From CAWFLT01 sp963816795 (GTDB lineage: Bacteria > Acidobacteriota > Vicinamibacteria > Vicinamibacterales > SCN-69-37), in contig CAWFLT010000011.1 of the NCBI GenBank assembly GCA_963816795.1, positions 124,001 to 188,000 of the forward strand: a stretch of DNA of 64,000 nucleotides. The letters are read 5' to 3'. A model generated the notes under the pieces. It was not told the DNA's origin and made no database searches. It worked only from the letters and a program-made list of their open reading frames with translations. This document shows positions 39,101-47,238 of the stretch, in pieces (the stretch's first letter is position 1; every line of letters starts with the position of its first letter). Both the position numbers and the translations under genes were made by a program.

Positions 39101-39484
39101 CCGGCGTAGATGATGTTGGGATCGGATTCGGCGACGGCGAGGGCGCCGATCGACCCGGCCTCGAAGAAGCCGTCCGAGATGTTGGTCCAGGTCGCGCCGG
39201 CGTCCGCGGTTCGCCAGACGCCGCCGCCGGTGCTGCCCATGTAGTACAGCTGCTGGTTGCCCGGCACGCCGGCCACCGCCGTGACGCGGCCGCCGCGGCT
39301 GAACACACTCAGGTGCCGGAAGGCGATCGTGCCCAGGATCGTCGGGTCGGCTTTTGCCCCGGGCGTGGTGGCGGGCGCCTGCGATGCGGCCTGACTCGAC
39401 CGGCCACGCCGGGGTCAACACTGCCGCGACGAGTACGACAGGGGCGAGGATCCGCCTCGCCTGACTCTTCCATCCTGACCTCAT
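36108..39484 (-). CDS. Large exported BNR/sortilin-like propeller protein
   Basis: About 1,100 residues. After a signal segment (ILAPVVLVAAVLTPAW) come two propellers rich in Asp-boxes (SSDAGKTWQ, SRDGGKTWD, TTDGGNTWQ, SDDGGASWT, SRDNGKNWL), with VYAQIEADNDQGG, HHDMWINPLNN and GNDGGATV. This pattern is shared with VPS10/sortilin-like and glycosyl-hydrolase-like propellers of Acidobacteriota. A Gly/Pro-rich linker (about 36850-37060) precedes a C-terminal beta and helical domain (PGVYTVKVTSGSW; LRLAREVSAQITSLYDQIGRL). Frame changes near 39400, 36870 and 36165 are corrected here; the true stop is TAG at 36108-36110. Function unknown, likely surface or periplasmic. Confidence 0.82.
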
Positions 39485-39547
39485 ATACTGCCTCCGCGCT
39501 CCTGGCCGGCGTCGATACGGCGCCGGCCACTGGGAGCGTACCTGAGC

Positions 39548-39652
39548 ATGCCGAGCCGTTCAACTATCGGAAGTAGTTTGCTGGCGCTCATGGTGTCGGC
39601 GTTCACCGCTGTGCCCGGACGCTGGATCAGCGTCGGCTTCACGCTGCGCTGA
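39548..39652 (+). other. 34-codon frame resembling a receptor C-terminus
   Basis: An isolated frame of 34 codons ends ...AVPGRWISVGFTLR, which resembles the last beta-strand of TonB-type receptors (PGRWISVG.TLR followed normally by an aromatic residue). It lies between the BNR gene start and the symporter gene. It may be the tail of a deleted outer-membrane protein or chance. No ribosome site is obvious. Confidence 0.25.
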
Positions 39653-39674
39653 CCGCCGGATCAGACGAGGCCCC

Positions 39675-41504
39675 ATGCAATTGCAGTTGCTCGACTGGAT
39701 CATCATCGTCCTGTCCCTGCTGGTGTGCTTCGTGCCGGCGCTGTTCTTCGGCAAGCGCGCCGGACAAGAGCACGTCCGAGTTTTTCGCCTCGGGCCGCGC
39801 GGTGCCGTGGTGGCTGGCCGGGTTCTCGATGGTGGCCACCACCTTCAGCAGTGACACGCCCAACCTCGTCACCGACATCGTCCGGCGGACCGGCGTCGCC
39901 GGCAATTGGGTGTGGTGGGCGTTCGTGCTCGACCGGAATCTCGACCGTGTTCTTCTACGCACGGCTGTGGCGCCGGTCGGGCGTGCTCACCGACCTGCAG
40001 TTCTACGAGATCCGCTACTCGGGCCGCGCCGCTCGAGCCGTGCGCGGGTTCCGCGCGGTGTACCTCGGCCTGTTCTTCAACTGCATCATCATGGCCGCCG
40101 TCAATCTCGCGGCATGCAAGATCGCCGGCGTGCTGTTCGGTCTGCCGCGGTGGCAGACGCTGCTCGGCGTCGGTGCGTTGAACGTCGTCTTCGCCGCGCA
40201 CTCGGGCCTCTGGGGCGTGCTGGTCATCGACCTGATCCAGTTCGTCCTCATGATGTCGGCCGTCGATCGCGGCCGCGTACTTCGCCGTGAAGGCGCCGGA
40301 GATCGGCGGGCTCGACAGCCTGATCAGCAAGGTCTCGGCGCTGCAGGGCCCCGGCGGGCTCGACTACCTCGCGTTCCTGCCGGACTTCAGCAGCAACTGG
40401 GACCTGGCGGTGGCGGTGTTCCTGATGCCGATCTGCGTGCAATGGTGGGCGGTCTGGTATCCCGGATCGGAACCGGGCGGCGGCAGCTACATCGCGCAGC
40501 GGATGCTCGCGGCCCGCTCCGAGAAGGACGCGCTCAGCGCCGTGCTGTTCTTCAACATCGCCCACTACGTGCTGCGACCGTGGCCCTGGATTCTCGTCGC
40601 GCTGGCGTCGCTCATCGTCTATCCGGAGCTCTCGGACATCCAGCGTCAGTTTCCTCATCTCGACCCGTCACTGCTCGGCCACGACATCGCGTACCCGGCG
40701 ATGCTGCGGTTTCTGCCAGTGGGCTTCTTCGGCCTGATGGTGGCGGGGCTCATCGCGGCCAACTCGTCGACGATCCTCACGCACCTCAACTGGGGCGCGT
40801 CGTACCTCGTGCACGACTTCTACCGGCGGTTTATCCGGACCGATGCCGACGAGGCGCATTACGTGCGGGCCGGGCGCGTCGCGACGGTCGGGCTCTTCTT
40901 CTGTTCGTCGGCCGTCGTGTATTTGATGGAGTCGGCCAAGGACGCGTTCGATATCCTGCTGCAAGTCGGCGCCGGCACCGGCCTGCTCTACCTCGTGCGC
41001 TGGTTCTGGTGGCGGGTGACGGCCTGGTGCGAGATCGTCGCGATGGTGACGTCGTTCGCGACGTCGATCGCCCTGCTCATCCTGGCGAAGAACGGTGTCA
41101 CGTTCAGCACGCACGTCGCGCTCGTCCTGACGGTGGGGATCACGACGGCCTGCTGGCTGCTCACTGCGTACGCGGGCCCCGCCACCGACCGCGCGACCCT
41201 GGTCGCGTTCTATCGCAAGGTGCGACCGATGGGACCGGGGTGGGCGCCGATCCGCGCGGTTTCGGGCGTGTCGGCCACCGACGTCGCCGATCGCGACAAC
41301 ATCCCGTTGGCGCTGCTCGGCTGGGTCGTCGGGTCAGCAGCGGTCTGGTCGTCCCTGTTCGCGATCGGGAGCTTTCTCTACGGACACACGACCAAAGCGC
41401 TGCTTCTCACCGCTGTGTTCGTCGCCTCGGCCGCGGCCCTCGCGCGGATCGTCCAGCGAGTGTGGCGCGACGAGGACCGCCCGAACACGGCGGCCGGAGT
41501 CTAA
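39675..41504 (+). CDS. Sodium/solute symporter (SSF family)
   Basis: An SLC5/SSF permease of about 610 residues. The N-terminal helix LLDWIIIVLSLLVCFVPALFFG is followed in other frames by FFASGRAVPWWLAGFSMVATTFSSDTP (SSF signature region), then FFYARLWRRSGVLTDLQFYEIRYSG and a long final frame with GGGSYIAQRMLAARSEKDAL and LMVAGLIAANSSTILTHLNWGASYLVHDFY. About 13 membrane segments are expected. Frame changes lie near 39770, 39930 and 40264 (the last looks like one extra C). Substrate unknown. It is followed 7 bases later by a PQQ-like propeller gene in the same direction, a likely operon. Confidence 0.88.
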
Positions 41505-41511
41505 GGGGAGT

Positions 41512-42744
41512 ATGCACAGGCTACTCTCGTTCGTTCTCGTCGTGTTCGTTCTCGAACACGCGATCGCCGCGCAGGACTGGCCGCAGTGGCGCGGTCCCGC
41601 GCGCGACGGCAGCGTCCCGGCTGCGTCGGCGCCCACGACCTGGCCAAACGCCTTTTCGCCCGCGTGGAAGGTCGACGTCGGCGAGGGCTACTCGTCACCC
41701 GTGGTGGCCGGCGGCCGGATCTTCGTCCACAGCCGCCGGGATCCCAATGAAGTCGTCACGGCGATCGATGCGGCGGCGGGCAAGACACTTTGGCAGCACA
41801 ACTACGACGCGGCGTTCGCGAAGAACAGCTATGCCTCGAAGATGGCGAAGGGTCCCCATGCCACGCCCCTCGTCGCTGGCGGGCGCCTCTTCACGCTCGG
41901 CGGCACCGGCAAGCTCATGGCGTGGGACGCCGAGACCGGTCGTTACCTTTGGGCCAAGGACTTCGCCTCGCTGGTTGACACGACGAAGCTGTTCTGCGGG
42001 ACCGCCGCGTCGCCGCTGATCGTGGGCGGGCGGTTGATCGTCCAGGTCGGCAGCGATGTTCACGGCGGCCAGATCGTGGCTCTCGATCCGGCCACCGGCA
42101 TGACTGCCTGGACGTGGCGCGGCCCCGGTCCGGGCTATGCGTCACCGGTGGTGGCCACGCCTGAGGGCACGTCGCAGATCGTGACGATGACCAACCGCTC
42201 ACTCGTCGGGATCGACGCCGGCACTGGCGCCGAGCTCTGGACCGTGGCGTTCCCCGACGAGTGGCACGAGAACATCGTGACGCCCATCTGGACGGGCTCG
42301 GAGCTCATCGTCTCCGGCATCCGGCAAGGGACGCAGGCATACCGGCTGGCGCGGTCCGGCACTCGCTGGGAGGCGACGCCGATCTGGAAGAGCGCCGACG
42401 TCGCGATGTACATGAGCTCGCCGGTGTACGCCGATGGGATCCTGTACGGGCTCTCGACGCGCCGGCGCGGACAGTTCATCGCTGTCGATGGAAAGACCGG
42501 AGCCATCCGCTGGGCGACGGAGGGCCGCGAAGCCGAACACGCGTCGGTGCTGCTCACGCCGAATCACGTACTGTTCCTGACCAATACCGGATCGCTGATC
42601 GTTGCGCGTCGCGGCACTGCCAACTACGAGGTCGAGAAGAAGTACACGGTCAGCGACTCGGAGACGTGGGCGATGCCGGTGCTGCTCGGACGTGACGTCA
42701 TCGTCCGCGACGCCACTCGAGTGTCGCGCCTGAATGGGAAGTAG
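41512..42744 (+). CDS. PQQ-like beta-propeller repeat protein, exported
   Basis: An intact 410-residue protein with a signal peptide (LLSFVLVVFVLEHAIA) and DWPQWRGPARDGSVP, the standard start of this family. About seven blades follow, for example VTAIDAAAGKTLWQHN, LMAWDAETGRYLWAKD, IVALDPATGMTAWTWRG, LVGIDAGTGAELWTVAF and IAVDGKTGAIRWATEG. It shares the family of the frameshifted gene at 3.8 kb. It probably serves as a periplasmic scaffold or binding protein. It follows the symporter by 7 bases and precedes the M24 peptidase. Confidence 0.9.
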   Translation: MHRLLSFVLVVFVLEHAIAAQDWPQWRGPARDGSVPAASAPTTWPNAFSPAWKVDVGEGYSSPVVAGGRIFVHSRRDPNEVVTAIDAAAGKTLWQHNYDAAFAKNSYASKMAKGPHATPLVAGGRLFTLGGTGKLMAWDAETGRYLWAKDFASLVDTTKLFCGTAASPLIVGGRLIVQVGSDVHGGQIVALDPATGMTAWTWRGPGPGYASPVVATPEGTSQIVTMTNRSLVGIDAGTGAELWTVAFPDEWHENIVTPIWTGSELIVSGIRQGTQAYRLARSGTRWEATPIWKSADVAMYMSSPVYADGILYGLSTRRRGQFIAVDGKTGAIRWATEGREAEHASVLLTPNHVLFLTNTGSLIVARRGTANYEVEKKYTVSDSETWAMPVLLGRDVIVRDATRVSRLNGK

Positions 42745-42771
42745 ACGGAGGGACGGCCAGAAGGACTCGTG

Positions 42772-44132
42772 ATGCCAATATTCAGACCAGTCGGACGGAT
42801 GTTCTTCATCGGGGCCCTGTTGACCGGCGGGCTCGCCGCTGCGGCATCGGCGCGTTTCATCGCTCAGCAGCCGGCCGCGTCAGCGGTCAACTTCCCCACC
42901 GATCGCGTGCTCACGCATCGCGAGCAGGACCCGCTGGTGAAGCGGTGGATCGCCAGCCGCTTCGACGCTGTGCTGCCCGGCCTGATGCGTCGCGAAGGCA
43001 TCGACATGTGGATCATCGTCTCGCGCGAGTACAACGACGATCCCGTGTTTCGGTCGATGGCGCCGCTGACGACGTTCTCGTCGCGGCGGCGGACGATTCT
43101 CGTGTTTTCCGATCAGGGCGACAAAGGCGTCGAGCGATTGTCGATCGGGCGCTTCGACTACGACCGGCTGTTCACGATCGTGCCGACCGGCAACGACGCC
43201 CAGTGGGAGGGACTCCGCAAGGTCGTCGAAGCGCGCAATCCGAAGGTCATCGGCATCAACACGTCGGAAGCCTGGAATCACGCGGATGGTCTCACGGCGA
43301 ACGAGAAGAGACAACCTCCTCCGGGCGCTTGGAGAGCCCTACGCGAAACGCGTGAAGAGCGCCGAGATGCTCGCCGTCGGCTGGCTCGAGGTGAAGACGG
43401 CCGAAGAGACGGCCGCGTATCGCCACGTGATGAAGGTCGCCCACCAGGTCATCCGGGAGGCCTTCTCGAACACGGTCGATCACGCCGGGCAAGACCACGG
43501 CGGAGGACGTGTCGTGGTGGATGCGCCAGCGCGTCGCCGAGATGGGACTGGGTTCGTGGTTCCACCCGTCAGTCAGCATCCAGCGGCGCGGCGGCGCGCC
43601 CGTGCCGGCGACGGCGATCATCCAGCCGGGCGATCTGCTGCACACCGACTTCGGCATCGTGTATCTCGGCTTCTCGACCGACACCCAGCATCACGCCTAC
43701 GTGTTGCAGCCGGGAGAGACTGAGGCACCGGCCGGGATTCGTGCGGGACTCGCGGCGGCGAATCGGCTGCAGGATTTGACGATGAAGCATGCGGCGATCG
43801 GCGCGACCGGGAACGCGGCGCTCAAGGGCGCGCTCGACGAGGCGCGCGCCGAAGGACTGCGGCCGACGATCTACTGCCATCCCGTCGGCTATCACGGACA
43901 CGCCGCCGGTCCGCCAATCGGCATGACCGACTACCAGAACGGCGTGCCCGTCCGGGGCGATTACGCCTTCAGACCAGACACCTGGCACTCCATCGAGCTG
44001 AATGTGATGCACCTCGTTCCCGAATGGGGCAATCAAGCCGTCCGCTTTGCGCTCGAAGAAGACGCCGCGTTGCTCAAGACCGGCTGGGACTGGGTGGACG
44101 GCCGGCAGACGACGCTGTACTTGATTAAATGA
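42772..44132 (+). CDS. M24-family metallopeptidase (aminopeptidase P-like), exported
   Basis: The start ATG follows AAGGA (an in-frame GTG lies one codon earlier). A signal anchor (MFFIGALLTGGLAAAASA) precedes a creatinase-like N-domain (RREGIDMWIIVSREYNDDPVF). A pita-bread domain follows, with HTDFGIVYLGFSTDTQHHAYVL (two metal Asp residues), GYHGHAAGPPIG and SIELNVMHLVPEWG (metal Glu). Frame changes near 43310 and 43490 are assumed. Family members remove N-terminal residues before proline, or act as creatinases. It ends 5 bases before the GC-rich repeat cluster. Confidence 0.88.
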
Positions 44133-44137
44133 AGTTG

Positions 44138-44327
44138 ACACCCGCGCCGCCGAGCGGCGCGGCCCGAGGCGTGGGGGTGGGGTACTTTAATTAGTGGCGC
44201 GGGGGCCCCACCCCCGCGCCTCGGGCGCTCAGCGCTCACGCGCTTCGCGGTGTCGCTGGCCGTGACAGAGACGCCCGCGCTGCGAAGCAGCGCGGCCCGA
44301 GCGTGGGGGTGGGGCCCCGCGCCCCTA
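44138..44327. repeat. Cluster 1 of the two-hairpin GC repeat (three copies)
   Basis: Copies lie at about 44138-44183 (minus), 44194-44262 (plus) and 44263-44327 (minus). Each carries a CCCCACCCCCGCGCCTCGGGC-like block and an 8-bp hairpin: CGCGCCGC-CGA-GCGGCGCG at 44143-44161 and CGCGCTGC-GAA-GCAGCGCG at 44276-44294. The change of one stem pair from C-G to T-A with both sides altered suggests selection for pairing. The middle copy has a divergent second hairpin. The cluster separates the M24 gene from the thioredoxin gene. Confidence 0.85.
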
Positions 44328-44341
44328 AGTAAAGAGGACCC

Positions 44342-44773
44342 ATGATCCTCACCTGCAAAGCGTGTCAACGCAAGAATCGTGTTCCCGCGAAAGATCTGGC
44401 GCGGACCGTCCGCTGTGGCGCGTGCAAAGCCCAGTTGACGCCTCTCACCGATCCCATCGACGCCGACGAGCAGACGTTCGACGAAGTGCAGCGCGACGCG
44501 ACGCTGCCCGTGCTGGTGGACTTCTGGGCGGCCTGGTGCGGCCCGTGCCGCATGGCCGCGCCCGAGGTCAAGCGCGTCGCGGCCGACCTGGCCGGCCGCG
44601 CCCTGGTCGTCAAGCTGGACACCGAAGCTCACCCGGCAGTGGCGGAACGTTTCCGGGTCGAGGGGATTCCGAACTTCGTCGTGCTCAAGAACGGCGCAGT
44701 CGTCCGCCAGCAGGCCGGCGTCGTACCCGCGGCACAGATGATCGCCTGGCTCGAAGCGGCGGCTGGTAGCTAG
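44342..44773 (+). CDS. trxC: Thioredoxin with N-terminal zinc ribbon (thioredoxin 2 type)
   Basis: An intact 143-residue protein. The N-terminal zinc finger has C5XXC8 and C25XXC28, followed by a thioredoxin domain with WCGPC (Cys66 and Cys69) in VDFWAAWCGPCRM and the cis-proline loop EGIPNFVVL. It is a cytoplasmic disulfide reductase of the TrxC class, often linked to oxidative stress. The GC-rich repeat ends about 14 bases before the start. AGAGGACCC provides the ribosome site. Confidence 0.95.
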   Translation: MILTCKACQRKNRVPAKDLARTVRCGACKAQLTPLTDPIDADEQTFDEVQRDATLPVLVDFWAAWCGPCRMAAPEVKRVAADLAGRALVVKLDTEAHPAVAERFRVEGIPNFVVLKNGAVVRQQAGVVPAAQMIAWLEAAAGS

Positions 44774-44828
44774 CTCTTCTCCGTGCCCTCGTTCTTACCC
44801 TGGCGCAACTTTTGCTGGATTTGGTGGC

Positions 44829-45941
44829 ATGTGGCGTCGCTTACCACTTCTGGGTTTGGCGTGCCTGCTGGCGATTCCGCTCGTCAGGTTCGCCATCCTC
44901 GAGGCCAACGAACGCGAGGTCGATCGGACCACCGCCACCTGGAAGGCGCGTGAGGCGCTGATCGCGCGCGCCCAGGTGCTGCGCCCTGCCCCGAGCCTGC
45001 CGGCGCCCGCCGATCTGGCCTACGTGGCGCCGGAGTTCACCTGTACCTTCTCACCGAAGGCGGCCAAGGCGACGACCCCGAAGTTCGATTGCGAGTTGCC
45101 GGACGGATCGGTCGTCAAGGTGAAGTACGGACGCAGCCGCGAACGGCAAGCAGAGGTGGCTGCCAGCCGCTTGCTGACGATGCTGGGGTTCGGTGCCGAT
45201 CATGTCGCAATCGTCGAGCGCGTCCACTGCCTGGGCTGTCCCCCGTGGCCGTTCCAAACCCGCATTCTGGCCGAGCAGTTCCTCCTGACGCCGCTCTACC
45301 GCAAGCTCATCGATCACGACACGCCCCGCGATTTCGTCGAGGTGTCGGTGGAACGCAAGCTCGCGGGCCGGTCGATCGAAGTCGACACGTTCGAAGGTTG
45401 GGACTGGCGTGAACTGCCGCTGATCGATCCATTGAAAGGCGGGGCGACCCACGCGGAGCTGGACGCATTGCGTCTGATCTCCGTCTTCATTGCGCACTGG
45501 GACAACAAGAATCCCAATCAGCGGCTCGTCTGCGTCGGCGACGAGACGGACGGGCACAGCCCGCACGACCCGTGTGCGTCGCCGCTGTTGATGCTGCAGG
45601 ACCTCGGCGCCACGTTCGGCCCGACCAAAGTGAACTTCGAGCGATGGTCCGCCTCAGCGATCTGGAAAGACGCGGCGGGCTGCGTCGTGAGTATGGAAGA
45701 GATGCCCTACGAGGGGATTCTGTTCCCGCCGACGGCGATCTCGGAGGGTGGGCGCGCGCTGCTGGCTGAGCGGCTGCGGATGCTGACGGAAGCACATGTC
45801 CTGAGTCTCTTCCAGGGAGCGCGCTTCCCGGATCCGAAAACGGGCGACACACCGGCGTCTGACCTCTCGCCGTGGGTGCACGTCTTCATGAAAAAGGTGC
45901 AGGAGATCGCGAACCGCGCGCCGTGTCCCTCACTTCCGTAG
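44829..45941 (+). CDS. Membrane-anchored protein with atypical-kinase-like motifs, unknown family
   Basis: A 370-residue protein with an N-terminal anchor (LPLLGLACLLAIPLVRFAIL), then a domain starting near residue 70. Seen motifs: DGSVVKVKYGRSRERQAEVAASRLLTMLGFG (Lys97/Lys99, possible nucleotide lysine and helix), FIAHWDNKNPNQRLVC (His223, Asp225, Asn230) and LMLQDLGATFG (Asp258-Leu-Gly). The order K ... HxDxxxxN ... DLG is like the catalytic core of atypical kinases such as HipA, PI3K-like and Fam20-type proteins. Two Cys pairs (CLGCPPW; CVGDETDG...CASPLL) suggest an oxidising compartment. Function is not established. It overlaps the convergent phosphoesterase gene by 12 bases. Confidence 0.6.
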   Translation: MWRRLPLLGLACLLAIPLVRFAILEANEREVDRTTATWKAREALIARAQVLRPAPSLPAPADLAYVAPEFTCTFSPKAAKATTPKFDCELPDGSVVKVKYGRSRERQAEVAASRLLTMLGFGADHVAIVERVHCLGCPPWPFQTRILAEQFLLTPLYRKLIDHDTPRDFVEVSVERKLAGRSIEVDTFEGWDWRELPLIDPLKGGATHAELDALRLISVFIAHWDNKNPNQRLVCVGDETDGHSPHDPCASPLLMLQDLGATFGPTKVNFERWSASAIWKDAAGCVVSMEEMPYEGILFPPTAISEGGRALLAERLRMLTEAHVLSLFQGARFPDPKTGDTPASDLSPWVHVFMKKVQEIANRAPCPSLP

Positions 45942-46934
45942 CACTGGCGGCGGCGTCTCGCGCGGGATCCGATCGAAGCGCCCCGAGTCGATCGTCTGGC
46001 CGGTGCGACTGATCGCCTGGAAGTACAGCGTATCGCCGGCGATCTCAATCAGGAGGAAGTGAGTGTCCTGATCGAAGCCGGCCGCCGTCAACGCCGTGTC
46101 GCGGATGTCGTCGCGGCGCAGCGCGCCGCCTCCGCCAGAAATGAAGTACTGGATGCCGCGCTGCGGCACGATGCGCTCGTAGAAGTGCTCATGGCCGCTG
46201 AGCGCAACGTCCGCGCCGTACTGGACGAGGATCGGCTCGAGCTGGCGCCGGAGCAACGCCGCCGCGAACCGGTAGCGGCCAGACGTGTAGAGCGGGTGGT
46301 GGAAGAACGCAATCCGCCAGTCCGCGTCGGACTCGGCCAGGCGCCGCCGCAGCCAGATGAGTTGCGGATCGTCGAGGGTAACGGTGTCCACCGCGAGGAA
46401 CTCGACGCTGCGGCTCGCCAGCGGCACCGGCGGCCCGGCCGACTTGGTGAAATGGTAGTAGCGGTTGCCGTTCATGTTGAACGGCACATAGTCCGGCTGT
46501 CCCGGCGGGTCGTGGTTGCCGAGCGTCGCGTAGAAGGTGACGCCCCGGTCGAGCAGCGCCTTGTAGGGCCGTTCAAATCTCGCCTGGTAGGCCTCGGTCG
46601 TCCCTTGCTCGGCGTAGATGTTGTCGCCGAGCATCAGCACAAAGGAAAAGTCGAACCGCTCGTGCCAGCGGGCCATCTCGTTGGCGGTGTCGTACTGGTT
46701 GCGGTCGCCGCGCCCGACGTCGCCCATCACCGCAAAGCGGAGCGAGCCGACCTTCTTCGGCAGCGCCAATCCGTCGGTCGAAGCCTGGAGCGGGACCACG
46801 ACCGGACCGGCCTCTCGTACGGCCGGCGATGGCTCGCGGTCGAGGACGCTCCAGGCAGTGAGCGTCGCCGCGAGCGTCACCGCGGAGGCAATGGCTGCCC
46901 ACTTGATCCCGGTCCGTGCCCGTTGACGCTTCAT
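45930..46934 (-). CDS. Metallophosphoesterase (purple acid phosphatase-like), exported
   Basis: An intact 334-residue protein. The N-terminal anchor or signal (WAAIASAVTLAATLTAWSVL) leads to a calcineurin-like core: FAVMGDVGRGDRNQYD, VLMLGDNIYAEQG, YATLGNHDPPG, AFFHHPLYTSGRY and ALSGHEHFYER. These supply the dinuclear metal ligands. It is probably a periplasmic phosphomonoesterase. It is convergent with the kinase-like gene and overlaps its 3' end by 12 bases. Confidence 0.92.
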   Translation of the reverse strand: MKRQRARTGIKWAAIASAVTLAATLTAWSVLDREPSPAVREAGPVVVPLQASTDGLALPKKVGSLRFAVMGDVGRGDRNQYDTANEMARWHERFDFSFVLMLGDNIYAEQGTTEAYQARFERPYKALLDRGVTFYATLGNHDPPGQPDYVPFNMNGNRYYHFTKSAGPPVPLASRSVEFLAVDTVTLDDPQLIWLRRRLAESDADWRIAFFHHPLYTSGRYRFAAALLRRQLEPILVQYGADVALSGHEHFYERIVPQRGIQYFISGGGGALRRDDIRDTALTAAGFDQDTHFLLIEIAGDTLYFQAISRTGQTIDSGRFDRIPRETPPPVLRK

Positions 46935-47004
46935 AGGTCAGGCACGAGGGTGCCTGAGCTATACCGTGCAATATCGTCGCCAGCAAGAGAAGGCGAGCGT
47001 CAAA

Positions 47005-47203
47005 ATTACAGGCGCGGGGCCCCACCCCCGCGCCTCGGGCCCGCGCCGCCTAGCGGCGCGGGGTGTCTCTAACATTACAGGCGCGGGGCCCCACCCCCGC
47101 GCCTCGGGCCCGCGCCGCCTAGCGGCGCGGGGTGTCTCTACTTACTGGCGTGGGGCCCACCTCCACGCCTCGGGCCCGCGCCGCCTAGCGCGCGGGTTCT
47201 ACT
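47005..47203 (+). repeat. Cluster 2 of the two-hairpin GC repeat (three tandem copies)
   Basis: Three tandem copies start at 47005, 47074 and 47141 (spacing 69 then 67). The first two are nearly identical; the third is diverged. Each unit holds hairpin 1, GGCGCGGGG (47011-47019) with CCCCGCGCC (47026-47034) around a 6-base loop, and hairpin 2, CGCGCCGC-CTA-GCGGCGCG (47042-47060), ending in GGGTGTCTCT. It is the same family as cluster 1 at 44.1 kb. It lies upstream of the phosphoesterase gene and downstream of the TonB receptor gene. Confidence 0.9.
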
Positions 47204-47238
47204 GTTCTTCTCCGTGCCCTCGCGCGTGTCCTCGTCCC

